A DNA stretch of 64,000 bases, from the NCBI GenBank assembly GCA_016110215.1, contig JADWQD010000008.1, forward strand, positions 1,736,001-1,800,000, written 5' to 3'. Positions 32,327 to 44,035 of the stretch are shown piece by piece (the first letter of the stretch is position 1; each line of letters starts with the position of its first letter). The notes beneath the pieces were generated by a model. That model saw only the letters and a list, made by a program, of their open reading frames with translations. It did no database searches and was not told where the DNA came from. The DNA is from Capronia americana. Taxonomy: Eukaryota; Ascomycota; Eurotiomycetes; Chaetothyriales; Herpotrichiellaceae. The position numbers and the translations under genes are program-made.

Positions 32327-33337
32327 TACCGCGGCAATATCGTTGGGCAAGGCAACTGGAGAGTACGGCTTCCTGACTTGGGTTACGCCGTGGCAGAAGG
32401 TGATCAAAGACAGGCGTTACTGATAAACATTCACGATCTCTACGACCCTTACAGTACATGCGCAGCAAAGCATTGTTTTTGTCGCTAGACATCAGCATGG
32501 CATCATTCGGTGGAGGCCCTTCTCGACCTTGAGGACCTATGTACATTTAAAAAAAAGCTCGTTGTTGCATAACATTTCATTCATGAATTGGGTTTCAAGT
32601 AAGGTGTCCGGCGCATGGCGACAATCACCTGGAGGATGATTGTATGGAGGCAATCAAAGGAGCATACATGTTGATCTTGGCTTGGAGACTGGGGCCAGCA
32701 GGGGAATTTCAGAATCGGACCTCAGTCCACCATTTCTAATCGAGGGCGACTTTGAGTTGGGAAGATTGACCGGAGGGCAGTCATCGGAGGGGCAATTCAA
32801 CCTCCATACTGGACTGGGTTGGATGTCATCTAGTCTAGTACCGGTAGTACACCAGCCGGAGCCGGGAGACTTCTCCTGTCACTGAGCGTTGGCGGGAAGA
32901 TTGAGAAGGAGGCACGCAGGTTGTTCTGCGCAGTGGGGAATTTAATTAGTCCCTTTTCCCTGTATTCATCGACTGTCTTTGACTTGTCTGGACCCAGTGT
33001 AGACTCTCGTAACGCCGTCACTTGAATGGGGAGGCTCGAGTCACTGTATCGAGCGACTCCAGGCCTAGGCCATAACAGGTAAAGCGCAAGTCTCCGGGCT
33101 TGGCATCTCCATTGGGCTTGGCTGCGACGTCAGCGATCAAATCGACCTGCGCCCACCATTGCCCGCTGCTCTAACTCAACTTGACTCGCATTTGCAGCCT
33201 TTGCCACCTATCTCAGACGACGAGACGGCTGGCCGGCCTCTTTCTAGCTCTATCAATACCGAGTCGAATCTTTCTCCACTTGCCCAGGACAAGACGCCGC
33301 TGAGAAGCACACAGCTCAGATTGCCGGCCTCCCCACA
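32327..33337. other. Intergenic, no supported gene
   Basis: Downstream of BNI4 and upstream of the next plus-strand gene. Short frames only. The 60 bp before 33338 are leader-like. Confidence 0.5.
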
Positions 33338-34825
33338 ATGAGCGGCCTTAGAGGGATCGTGAAGGACGGATGGCATCCCAAGGGCCGGGATGGTGCGAAG
33401 GAATCTTGGAGAGGCGATTTCAAGGGGATCAATCAAGTGGTCAGTGGCTGAATCTCTGCCAATGCAGAATGCTGAAGTATCGAGCAGGCCGGGTGGATGG
33501 GCAAGAAAACAGATCCCAACAAGCAGGAAGAGCAACACGTGGCTCGTCCTTTGACCAGTCTCAAAGACCCAGCTTTGTTCGGCCCGCCACCAAAGCACAT
33601 CAACTACCACGGTGGAGCTGCGCTGCCGAACGAGATTACTCCTCAAACTGAAGGATGGGGCGCTCCCTTGCGGCCCGATCAGATATCAAGCGCGAACAAA
33701 GCAGTCAGCGGAGCTACTGAGGAGGAGACTGAAGAGCAAAGGAGACCCCCCGGCCCGCCGTTGCCTTACAGGGCGGATCGGACAGGGCTGAAGACAGACC
33801 ACCTGCCCCCGCCCCCTATCCACCGCGATTTGAACCGAAGTCCGGAGGCCGCGGAACCAGGACCGGCCAGACCGCAACCGAGGGTGCCTCCTAGGCTACC
33901 TTCCCGACAGCCTACAGTGTCTACACCTACTCCTCCGCCCGTGGTCAACTCTCCTCCACCGCCAGCCTACGAGCCTATCCCCGTTGCTCAACCAGCCCCA
34001 CCATCGAGTACAAGCTACGGGGTAAATCAAGCTGCCGTCAATAGACTGGGACGCGCGGGCGTTTCGGTTCCAGCCCTCGGTATTGGCTCTGAACAGCCCT
34101 CGAACCCCTGGCGCAACGAGCAAAGCCAAATAAGCCAACCCACGAGTCCGCCCACGAATCCCCAACCGGCAACAAACCAGCTCTCCGAACTTCAAGCCCG
34201 CTTCGCTCGCATGAGCCCAAGCGCGAGTGCAAGCAGCCAACAGACTGTGACACCCCCGTTCGTTACGCCCGGCCAAACCCCGCCGCCTGCATCCGTTGCC
34301 ACCCCAATTCAACCGAGCTATACTCAGCCAACGCAGCCACAACCACAAGGCCAAGGAACAACCTGGGCCGAAAAGCAGTCGGCCTTGCGCACAGCCCAAA
34401 CTGCCTACAAGGACCCTTCCACCGTCTCCGCCTCCGACGCCACTTCGGCTGTTCGCACGGCAAACTCCTTCCGCGAACGTCACAAAGACTCCATCGATGC
34501 TGCTGGCAGCCGCGCCACCGAATGGAACAAGAAGTACAACGTCACGGGACGATTGAACTCCTTTCTCGAGAAACATAGTCCAGCTTCTCCTACTTCGGAG
34601 ACTGCGCCAAACGGAGGCAACGGAAATGCGTACGTGGCGCCGCAGCCGGTGCAAGGAACCGCGCATCTACCGCCACAACAGAGTCCTGAGCTTGCAGCTT
34701 CGATATCACGAAAACCACCCCCTCCGCCGCCTCCCAAGAAGCCGGCGAATATGCATGGGAGTATTGGGGGAACAGGTGTGGCGCCGCCGCCTGTGCCATT
34801 GGGTACGAAGCCGAGCTATTCGTAA
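33338..34825 (+). CDS. Proline-rich cortical/actin-type adaptor, conserved fungal protein
   Basis: Two exons, 33338-33439 and 33488-34825, with a 48-nt intron (GTCAGT..AGCAG); 479 aa. The first exon is short but encodes the conserved N-terminal signature MSGLRGIVKDGWHPKGRDG, KESWRGDFKGINQV, continuing across the junction as AGWMGKK. Then follow SRPLTSL-like ARPLTSLKDPALFGPPPKH and a long Pro/Gln/Ser-rich tail. Near residues 345-395 is a helical segment (TWAEKQSALRTAQTAYKDP, ATSAVRTANSFRERHKDS). The end has polyproline stretches (PPPPPPPKKP) that are SH3, WW or profilin ligands. It may be related to yeast Aim3, a proline-rich actin-patch protein, but I hold that name only weakly and give no symbol. 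Start choice is firm: the N-signature is conserved. Confidence 0.78.
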
Positions 34826-36399
34826 AGTGATGATGTGACGCGTCGTGTAGTTGGTTTAATCGGCAATGGTCATTGAGGCGAGCTTGGTATGCATGTATAT
34901 ATGGAGTGGGTGTGCTGTTGATATTATGATAATGTCTGCTATTCCCAACGAAAGGTTTGTGAATGATGGGACCGAGCAAAGATCCTACTTTCGAGTCTGT
35001 CGTTGGAGCGATGGCCTTGTTACGCTTCCAATCAGCGGCGGAACCCGAAGGAGTCCTTCCTCCCATTGATCCATTGTTTATGTGAACGGGATCCAGTCAG
35101 GTATAACCCAATGAAGAACACTGTTGATATTCGGTTCGAAGGGACCCCGGGGGGGTGGGTCACCGTTAGACTATATGGCACCAGACTATATAAGTAGTTA
35201 CTATCCCTCTGATTCAAGAGTATTTCGCTGCCATCGAGGATTCTATGTGACCCGTCCGTAGTATATATTTCAAAGGCCCCCTAAAATCTCCGTCGCTACA
35301 GAGTCTCAAATAGTATATAGCTTTCCCGGCAGGTGTCTCACTGTCAGGAAGAGGTCCACAGCCCCTGGGGATCGCCCAAAAAGACTGAGAATCGTAGCAA
35401 GTCATGCCCGGTTCTTGGACCTCTTAGCTTATATGCCTGTCGGAACCCCGTTCCTGACACTCACCCCCCTGCTGGGCTGCTAGGCCTCTCCCTCCTTTTC
35501 TCCGATGTAGTAAGTACTGTGGATACTAGGTATTCTCCGCCCTCGAGTCTCGGTGAGTCCGGCAAGGTCCTGATCCGCAATGACATATCGTAGTCGTTTC
35601 GGCGTCGGTTCGATCACCAGCCGGTCCGGAGGAGTACTTACTTTGTACAGGAGTCTTAGATGGCCAGACACACATGCCGAACGTCCTTGCATTGTATTCC
35701 AGTGAAATAGATGCATTGATATAAATTGTGCTAAGACCTACTACTGTCAGCATTTCCCGGCTGCGAATAGGGTATAATAGTATATCTACATTTCTCGCGG
35801 ATCAGGGCAGGGTGTTTAGGGAGGGGGGTTTCAAGAGACGTGAAGACTACTCTCCTGCCTGTACTCTGTAGACGGGGTCGCGAATCAAAAAAGACTGTGT
35901 TTCTTCCCGTACCGCTCACTCACTACTCCCTGACGCAAGCGTGAAAAATATTGTCCCGGAATTCTTATATGGACGTTATCTCGTGATTCATGGTATGGTA
36001 TGAATCACGGCCGAGTAAGAAGGTACGAGGGGGGCTCGATCTTACTTACTCTATCATTATATTCTGTATATATTTATATTCATACGATATAACGTCACTT
36101 CTATCTTCTTTCCACCTTCCGCCATCGCTACCGCCATCGGTCCATCCTTCGGGATCAACGGGATCCCTTCCTTCTCCTTCTGCTCCCTCTCCCCCTCCCG
36201 TCCCCCTCCTCCTTCTCCTCCCTCTCCTCCCTCCCGTCCCCCTCCTCCTTCTCCTTCTTCTCCTCCTCCTCCTACCGATACTGATGCAGCTGTTTCCCGC
36301 TCTATCAGGCCGTCCTTCTCATGAGACTCCGAGCGGACATCACCCGGTATCTCGGGGTTGCCCGGCCTCATCAGCCTCACCACCCCAAACCGCCCGGGA
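34826..36399. other. Gene-free stretch with pyrimidine tract
   Basis: Between the proline-rich gene and the membrane-protein relic. It is AT-richer than flanking genes (about 35100-36060) and without coding frames. A C/T-rich tract is listed separately. Confidence 0.45.
36158..36275. repeat. Pyrimidine-rich low-complexity tract
   Basis: About 120 nt of nearly uninterrupted C and T (CCTTCTCC, CCCCTCCTCC units). The apparent Leu/Pro-rich or Gly/Glu-rich frames across it are composition artefacts. Confidence 0.85.
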
Positions 36400-38700
36400 C
36401 CAGATTCCTCGCGGGTAATAGGTCAGACGCCACGCCGCACCCCGCCCGCGACCGCCGCGGTGACCAAGCAGACCGTGTTGATGGGGTCGAAGTCCCAGAC
36501 GTGGTCGGACCAGGTGCCGGTCCGGCTCCTCACGACCACGTACGTCGCGCCTAACAGGACGAGTATGATGACCTGCCGGGGGGGCCAGCAGGTTGATCAG
36601 CACGATGGACCGACCGGCCGGCCGTTCCACCCGACACGCCACCAGATCGTGTAGGATCCCCTTGATTGCGGTGGGCCTGACGGCTCGTTGACGCCGTAGT
36701 AAACTCGTAGGTTGCAGCCGTCGAATTGGATGATCCCGCGGAAGGGGGATCTCCATGGCCCTCGGCGAACGAGGTCGTTTGGTTGGACAGGATGATGGCG
36801 TAGAGGGAGTCGATGAGCATGTTGGTGGAATTGCAAAGCGGGAGTTTGAACTCCCATCCCGGTCCCCAACGTGACCGTACTCTGCTAAGTGGGACGGGGA
36901 AACATCGCTCGCCTCGTAAATCGTGCTTGTTTACGCAAGTGGACGTGGCTAGTTAGTAGACCTGCGATGTTGCGTCTGCGGTCTTCCTCATCGGGGACTT
37001 GGGATGTCAAGAGCGGAATCGTCTCGAGGCTCGAAGCGTGGAAGGAAGAGCCGGTCTGGGGCCGTATATTGATTGCAGGGCCGCGTTGACGAGATATAGG
37101 GTCAAAGAAGAGGTTCATGTTCGAGACCAGCGCGTTTTGGCGTGGCGGTACCCGTCGAACGGACCCGCGTGGATAGTGTAATCTACTTCGGAGCCGGCGG
37201 TTCGGGGACACACACGAACAGCGCGGCGGACGACATTATGGCGGAGATGATGTTGTTGAACGTATGTTCCCTCCGCGGGGGTGTTAGCTGCCTCTGTAGC
37301 TGCACAGAATATTATTCTGTCTTGTAGAGCCTGCTGAGCCACGGTTCTCAAGATTAACGAAAGGGAAGACAAGTCATGTCAAGTTCTCCGGTCGTGAAGT
37401 ATAGAAACGGCCGGCCTACTCACAGAGGCCACATACGTTGGAATTTCTGTAGTTCTACCTTCCCACCGCCGGCACTATTGTCGCTGTATTCGTCGACGAC
37501 GGCGCGCGTGATCGGAATGGTGCTGGTCTCTTCGCAGGTCACCTCGGCCGTCAGACCCTGTCGGGAGATTGTATAGTTGAAGTCGGGGTACGAGGTATGT
37601 TGATCCCACGCGTCGAAGCGGACGTTATTGAGGGCGGCAAAGCCCCCTAATCCAAGGGTGTATGATTCCTCCAGTCGATCCTAGGGTCCGCAAGGGAGAT
37701 CAGTCCTGCCGTTCTTGATACCGTTGCTGCGTGGCAGAGCGTGTATATATGTGTATGCCTGTATATAAAAATGGCTCGTTCGCTGACACTCGCGGGATTA
37801 CGTACCTTTAGATTACTTCCCGAGCAGATTGGCTGTGTCCAGTTCGTCGCCGAGAAGCAATAGTCGGTAGTAGTACGAGGATGAGATGCTGGACAACAGA
37901 AACCCGACAGGGTTGCCTGTGAAGGGTCAGGTGTGGTACACAAGCTCCTCCTGAGGGCTTTGTACGTGCACCAGGCGCACCCTTGGAGGGTCCTGTGGAA
38001 TTGTCCGTCCGGGTCTCTGTAGTTATACTAGATCACAGGCACGAGGAGTCAGCAACCCCCCAAAAAACAAAAATCGCAGAACCGATGTCGGATTCTGAGT
38101 TCTGAGTGTGTACACTCTCACCCAGTCCCAGAAGTCGCTCGACGTGAAGTCCACCTCCGCCCGCTGACGGACTCTCCCACGAGGATTGTAACTGGCGTTG
38201 TGTACGCCGTTGCGGGATAGAGCATAGCTGCGGAAGGCACGAGTGTGAAGATGGTGGCCCCGGGACAGTGGACGTCGAACAACAAGGTATGGTTGTGCAC
38301 GAACTGCCATGCTGGGGTGAGTGATCAGGTAATATTCCGGACTCCCAGGCTTTGTATTGTGTATTGTGTATCGTGGAATTGGGTTGTTAGCTGGTGGCAT
38401 AATTCCTCTCGATTGTGGAGGGACTGGCACCACCACGGGCGAGAAGTTGTCTGCTTCATCAGTATAAGTGGTCCGTGTAGAAGAAACAGCGTGATTGCCG
38501 ATAATAGTGCGCCGAGGACGGTCTAGATAATGATCCTCAGACTGGGGTTCTGGTGAGGCCATTGTCCGGTCCCGTAGGGAAAAAGGATCGGAGAGCTCGT
38601 GCTCCGCGCCCGGAAGGCGATCGACAGCACGCCGAACCAGCAAGTCTGAGCCCACGGAGAACATACCAGGAAGACACCCACGATAGGAAGTTAGAGGCCT
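36400..38700 (-). pseudogene. Relic of a multi-pass membrane protein gene, several frameshifts
   Basis: Protein-like segments occur in order on the minus strand but in changing frames. From 5' to 3': TVLGALLSAITLFLLHGPLI (near 38500) and QFVHNHTLLFDVHCPGATIF (near 38280) in one frame; VDYTIHAGPFDGYRHAKTRW (near 37180); ALQSIYGPRPALPSTL (near 37070); INLLAPP (near 36590); then, after a frame change, QVIILVLLGATYVVVRSRTG and TWSDHVWDFDPINTVCLVTA (36570-36460). Hydrophobic helices plus a conserved-looking extracellular loop indicate a fungal integral membrane protein. Stops and frameshifts between segments exceed what introns of normal length would explain. Boundaries are approximate and the family is not identified. 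Confidence 0.5.
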
Positions 38701-39803
38701 CGTTCGACAGAGTCCCATGCTTCGGTATCAGCAAACCCGGGCCTCTGACATTGACGGTCGGGCCGGCCGAACGGACGGTCCCAAACCTGATGGAGACAAT
38801 AAGGAAGGCCGGAGGCCTAAGGACAGCGGACGGCATCACAGAGTTGGTGTCCTTCTCGGGCATCAGACCTGCCAAGTGAAAAGGAAAAGGAAAAAGTATT
38901 GGATACTTCCACGGTGACATCCTAACCGTCCAAGACACTCAAAAAAGATGATAGCGAGGGCAACACAGCTGTTGATAAACGCCATGGCCGTACGTTCGGT
39001 AAATCAGGCTGACAATTTTGGGAACCGCGCGCCGATGCCGTTACTGGCGTGGATAAAGCACGGAAACCCGCAGGGAGCTCGTGTGCGACTCATGCATGCG
39101 CGCTCGATCGAAAATGGGTCCTTGTCTTGAACGCCTACCGTGCCTCAGCGCCTCCTCCCCTGGACCTGGAACTGGGCCCCCAGTTTGTGGCGCATTTCTT
39201 TCGAGTTTCCCACCCTTCCTACGCACCGAGTACAAAAATGGAGCCCCATCAAACACGGCCTCTGTGCGCTTCAAAGGGAGCTCAGTTGAAACACTGAGCC
39301 TAAGAATCTCCAGTATACTCGGAACTCCTTGAGAAACTCCTGGAAAGGATCGGTCCGCGACCAAAATTGATTCTTGTTGGACAATGCTTACAGTTGCGCT
39401 GTATGGAAGGAGGAATTGTAACTCGTACAATCACAACAGTTGAGGACATGCTGGCATTAACTGACACTCGAGTATCGCTCATCCCTCAAGCTGTCTGCGT
39501 AAACAAGAGAGAAGGAAGAGAGCGGAAGAAGTGAGAGAGTCATCCTGCGGAGCGTTAGCGTAGCAGGATATTACAGTTCAACGCAGGTTGCAGGGAAATT
39601 TCCCGCCGAATCTGGCCGTCAGTGCCGCCACTTTGGGAGGGATTTTTCCTTGGTGCCAAGACCACTGCCCTGGTCATGTAGACATCGGATTGCAAGAAGA
39701 TCTGGGCGAAGCATGCAGCAGGTATTGATGGCAGAAAGGGATAAAGAACGAGATACAGTTTGCGACAGTAATGTCCACCATTGGCAATGTTGAGCTTGCG
39801 AAG
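38701..39803. other. Intergenic, no supported gene
   Basis: Frames of up to 133 codons at 38537-39430 overlap each other without a domain. Part of 38537-38938 may belong to the 5' end of the adjacent relic. Confidence 0.4.
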
Positions 39804-41933
39804 CTAGGCGATATGCACAGTCAAGTCTACAGCTTCCACAACATCCCAGGGAGTGTTTCCCTCCTCTAACTCGACTTTGAAAAAGCCGATCCGCTCAAAC
39901 ACTTCGCCCATCTGCCAGAGAACGAGACCATCCCAGACGCCGGCACCGTTGTGATAGAGCCACAAGCAGAAGATGTCCAGGCAGCCAGGCGCATCGAGGT
40001 GGAAAAGGTAGTCCGCACCGAGCTGGAAGTAGTACGGGTTATCTTCCTTGCTGTAGGGCAAGCTATCGAAAGCAGCGATCTTCCAAACCGGCTCTTGCGG
40101 GTCGACATCCTCCGAGGTCGACCAGGTGAGCAGGCAAGGCGTTACCTTCCCGCTCAGCGTCATGATACCCGAGTTGACGCGCCCAAACGGGTCGCCATCC
40201 ACGAGATTGCATCCCACTTCCACCAACGAAACATAGATGCTTTTTTCGGAAGGGATGATCTCATCTGTCCAGGGATGTTCCGTCTTCTTCGCGTTAGCCC
40301 ACGAGATGGCGCCAAACGCAGATGCCCAGGACCACGACGGCGCCCTTGGTTGGGTGGGACGATACCTCTGAACTTCGCCGCGGAGTATGACCCAGTCCAA
40401 TGATTCTAGAAGCGTGCTCTTCCACATACCGGCTAGGTAGCAATCACCAGGGCTGAGTTGCGCCATCTTCCTAGCGATGCCCGAAAAGGCCGGCAGTCTG
40501 TCCTTGTCGTACGACATCTTGAGTGGGGTGTAATTCTCTACGAATTCGGGCCAGAACAAGACCCTAGGAGCTTTTGGGTTCCTCTTCTGTAGTATACGAT
40601 TGATCTGCACCTTCGTTGTCGTCTCAAAATAGGTGATCTCCCCGCACTGGCAGTCTGCTTGCTCCTTGCATTCGAAGAACAGCTCCATATTGCAGAAATG
40701 GAGCATGCGACACGAGAGATTTTGCTCCTGGTAAACCCAGGCGCGCTCGAGTAGGGGAAATTCTCGGTTTCTAACCTCATCGGAATTACGGTTTGCAAAA
40801 TGTGGAATCGCTTCTCGCACATAAATAGTGGCGGCTGGGTTTCCCGAGCGTCCTCCACCGTAGACAAATTCTCGCTCGTAGGCTTCCCGAGGCGTGGAGT
40901 GGTAGCAGCCGCCATTGCTGTCCGAAGATGCTGTTGATCCGAGGGTCAAGTATGCATTTTCAAAGATCGTTACCATCTGTGGTGCTTCTTTGAGCCAGTC
41001 CTCCTCGTCCTCCTGAATTATGCACAGGGCATCTATCCAAAGGTATCGCACGCCCAGCCGTCGAGTTATGTCGATAGCATCCTGAAAGGTTTTTGGTAGT
41101 GTCGCAATATCAATACTCTTCGTGTTGAGTTGAAGGTTACTACGAGTCGTCTTCCCACCTGGTTCCAGCTGGCCCCAGCAGTGACTCAAGCACAGATACC
41201 GACCAGGCTCATTGCTGGTTAAGTAGAGCCTTAAGCCCGACCCCGGTGCCTCGACATCTAAAACTCTGGTTGGGAGAGGCCGCGGAACAGTCAAATTGTG
41301 GCATGCATGTTCGTTATTGCATCTTTCGAGGTGGGCTGTAGCCCACTGGAAACTTTGTCGGGATGAAGTCTCTCGGGGAAGTGGACGTGATGGAAAAGCA
41401 AAGGGCAAAGTATTGTGCGCATCTCCGCCTGGCCCAACTACTCATGGAAGAGTTAACTCCTGTCCCAGCAATTCTCTGGCCTCGGCTTTGCATAACTTAC
41501 TAGGCAGTTTGAATACACGAAGATGGAGCCATTTGCGGCCAGTGACCCAGCTCAGAAGGAATGGCTGGCGTTGGGTGGCCGCCCTTGGGACTCCAAATCG
41601 CCAGGACACGACGCCAGCCTTGCGGGCCTGCTCATCCGGCTCGTAGCTGATGGCTATATCTTGCAGCAGCTTACACATCGCACATGACTCTGTAGACTTG
41701 ACAATGTCTTTGAAGAAAACGTGAGATCTGGAGGAATAAGGATCTCGCTCTCGTTGAAGACATGTAACACACCCTACAGGGCTATCGTCATTTCCCCCAG
41801 AGGAGTGGCTATTTTGTCCAGAGGCAGGGCGATCCTCCACAGAATGAGGGCGATCCTCTGCAGAAAAGTCGAGTTCCGCTGGGGGACGGCGGTGGAGCCA
41901 TCGCCGGAGAACCTTCGACAACTTACGTCGCAT
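39804..41933 (-). CDS. HET-domain (heterokaryon incompatibility) protein
   Basis: Two exons, 41501-41933 and 39804-41428 (complement), with a 72-nt intron (A|GTAAGT..GCCAG|GC); the phases fit; 685 aa. The HET domain occupies about residues 220-370 with all usual blocks: RYLCLSHCWG, TLPKTFQDAIDITRRLGVRY followed by LWIDALCIIQEDEEDW, and RAWVYQEQNLSCRMLHF. The N-terminal region contains CVTCLQRERD and ESCAMCKLL, a paired Cys arrangement common before HET domains. HET proteins trigger non-self recognition or regulated cell death when incompatible partners meet, and are generally cytosolic. No NACHT or WD40 partner domain is attached and none lies next to it. The gene appears intact. Its partner allele, if any, cannot be predicted. 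Confidence 0.9.
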
Positions 41934-42711
41934 AAGTAGAGTTCTCGGTAGAAGCAATCAAAGACTCCAGCGAAGTATCCAATTTTGATGGAATTCTAAA
42001 TACGAGTTGAAGGACGAGCATAGGGCTATCAGAGCGACTCAATGATGGTGCCATAGATGCCAAGAACAATCAACCCAAATTTTGGGAAGGAGCCCGGGGA
42101 GAAATCGACAATGGGGCGCCTGATGCTGCAGGGGGGAGGATCTAGGCGGTGCCGAAGTGAAGCACGACAAGGTGCGGCGCGCCAGGGCGCATAAATGGGA
42201 GGCGGATTTCCCGCTAACAACATTACAGACAAAATGTCCAGCGCTAATGGTCTTGGCATTACTCTGATTGGTGCAAAAATGCACTGTCACGTGCTCTTAC
42301 ATCTTATTGGTGGTAGAAATGCACTGTCACGTGCTATATCATGTGACTTCCCTTTTAGGCGTGCCTAGAAACAACAACAACATTATTCAGCTATCCCTTA
42401 CCTTTCATCACCCCGAATCATTAATCACAGTCCCTCTACGTTATTCAATACAGAAAAACTCTATAGTAATGTCTTCTTAGTTTCGCTCTAAGTGGTGCAA
42501 CATTACACTGTCATGTGTCACGTTATGTGCATACTTTTCGGCGTTCATACCGAGTACACAGTAAGTGAAAACAACAACATTCAGTATAGCACGCTCTGAA
42601 GGTGACTTGGGGCCTTTATGCCCTACAGGATATTTTAAGGACTCGTGGCAAGCCCGATCAGGCCTAGCGACGTCATGTGACATAATCGGTACATCAAATC
42701 GACTGCAGCGA
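41934..42711. other. Intergenic with repeated CACGTG-bearing units
   Basis: Upstream of the HET gene and downstream of the secreted-protein gene. It contains the 40-bp tandem repeat at 42267 and a degenerate third copy near 42491. No gene. Confidence 0.55.
42267..42346. repeat. 40-bp tandem repeat, each unit with a CACGTG palindrome
   Basis: Units start at 42267 and 42307 and share AAATGCACTGTCACGTGCT (42277-42295 and 42317-42335). A degenerate third copy (GTGGTGCAACATTACACTGT, CATGTG instead of CACGTG) begins at about 42491. TCACGTG is a bHLH (E-box) site type. Confidence 0.75.
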
Positions 42712-43761
42712 TCATGAGGACAGAAAATCTGCTACCGCGCAACCAATGTCAAAGGCTGTCACAGCAGCTCCAGCTGGTCCAGGTACAAGCTCAACAACTG
42801 CCCCGACGGCGTTGATGATGGGATTGTCGCAGATGAAATTGGTCTTCTCGATAGCAGCGCACTGGACATCAATGGAGACCGTCATCTGTCAAGGTCAGCT
42901 TAGCCCGGGCATCGCAATCATTGATTTGCGCCTATCAATATGCTCGTGGGTATAACAATGACTCACATCAGCTAGGTTTGCGCCTTGCTCATCGTTGATG
43001 ACAATTTGAGCAAATGATAGCTGGTCGTGGACAACAGCACATGGCGCCTCACACGGGCGGTCACTTCGGGGACTGTTGGGCAATGCTGCTCCTCTGCCTG
43101 CTTCCATGGTGGCACCCAGCAGATCAGCCATGTACTGTCTTTGATCGAGGTTGTCGTAGTTTCCAGTCAACGTGGTCCGCTGCACGCAGTTTTCTGGAGC
43201 TTCGCAGACGTCCAGGTTCGCGATACCGGTTTCGCCGACCACACGGAAACATTGAGTGAACCTCTGGAAGTTATGCACGGCAGGCGTGTTTGGATCGCAC
43301 CCTGTGTCGCCGCACGAGACCAAGACAGCATCTCGAACATGGTTTGCAGCGTCGCCGCCAACATCGGCGACCAGTTTGCTGCTTCCTATTGTGACCGTGC
43401 CTGTCGTTCCGGCCAGAGGGTTTAGGATTTTGTCCAGACTCTTGCAGGTTATGCCTTGGCCAGTCACTGCGAAGCAACCGAGAGGGTCGTTTCCGGTCCC
43501 TCCTGTGCCTGCCACTTGAACCTGGCAAAGCGGGTCCTCAAAGAAATCGCAGATAAAGCCCGCATCCGCTCGAAGTATGTTGATAGAGTTGTAGGTCGAA
43601 GAGGCGATACAGCCACTGCTCTCCAAAAGATTGGCACCATTCGGTTGAACATTGCTACCGACGGTAGCCCCGGCGCAATTTGCATCACTGAAAGCCTGGA
43701 CAGATATCGTGGCTGTCGTCAAGCGAAAGACCAATAATGTAGTAAGTAGTGAGGGAATCAT
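42712..43761 (-). CDS. Cys-rich secreted protein, uncharacterised
   Basis: Two exons, 42967-43761 and 42712-42885 (complement), with an 81-nt intron (GAT|GTGAGT..TTGACAG|ATG), phase 0; 322 aa. The N-terminus MIPSLLTTLLVFRLTTATIS is a signal peptide. The mature chain has 16 Cys by my count, an even number compatible with disulfides, in motifs such as AFSDANCAG, SGCIAS, GFICDFF, VSCGDTGCDP and CEAPENC. The middle contains Gly/Thr-rich strands (AGTTGTVTIGSSKLVADVGG). No TM segment or GPI signal is evident, so it is probably released. The family is not recognised. A small-molecule-binding, wall or effector-like role is inference only. A TATA-like box lies 71-78 nt upstream. Confidence 0.8.
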
Positions 43762-43831
43762 AATGAACGGTAACTCGATGAGTGTTGATTAAGCTGTGCT
43801 GACTTCTACCATCGTTGGCTCGTTCATCTGC

Positions 43832-43839
43832 TTTATATC
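43832..43839 (-). promoter_or_regulatory. TATA-like box of the Cys-rich secreted protein gene
   Basis: The complement reads GATATAAAG about 75 nt before the ATG at 43761. Position and sequence fit a TATA element. Confidence 0.4.
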
Positions 43840-43875
43840 ATTTCAACATCTCGAAGTACATACTGATGATTACAG

Positions 43876-44035
43876 TACTTTCCCGTCGGCCAAGCCCAAA
43901 GACTGGGGCTTTGAACAACACATTTTTGTTAATTTACTCTGTGGTCACTACTATGTACTTTCCCGTCGGTCAAGCCCAAAGGATTGGGGCTTTGAAGAAG
44001 ACATTCTTCTTAATTCACTCTGTGATCAGCTTACC
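43876..44035. repeat. 80-bp tandem duplication
   Basis: Two imperfect copies start at 43876 and 43956 with TACTTTCCCGTCGG, followed by CAAGCCCAAAG and GGGGCTTTGAA, and end in ACTCTGTGRTCA. They lie upstream of the Cys-rich secreted gene. Confidence 0.85.

Noticed and set aside
33896..34666. 256-codon antisense ORF opposite the proline-rich gene
   Set aside because: Arg/Gly-rich translation is the mirror of Pro/Ala/Ser codons on the coding strand.
36057..36383. Gly/Glu-rich minus ORF and Leu/Pro-rich plus ORF
   Set aside because: Both are translations of a pyrimidine tract.
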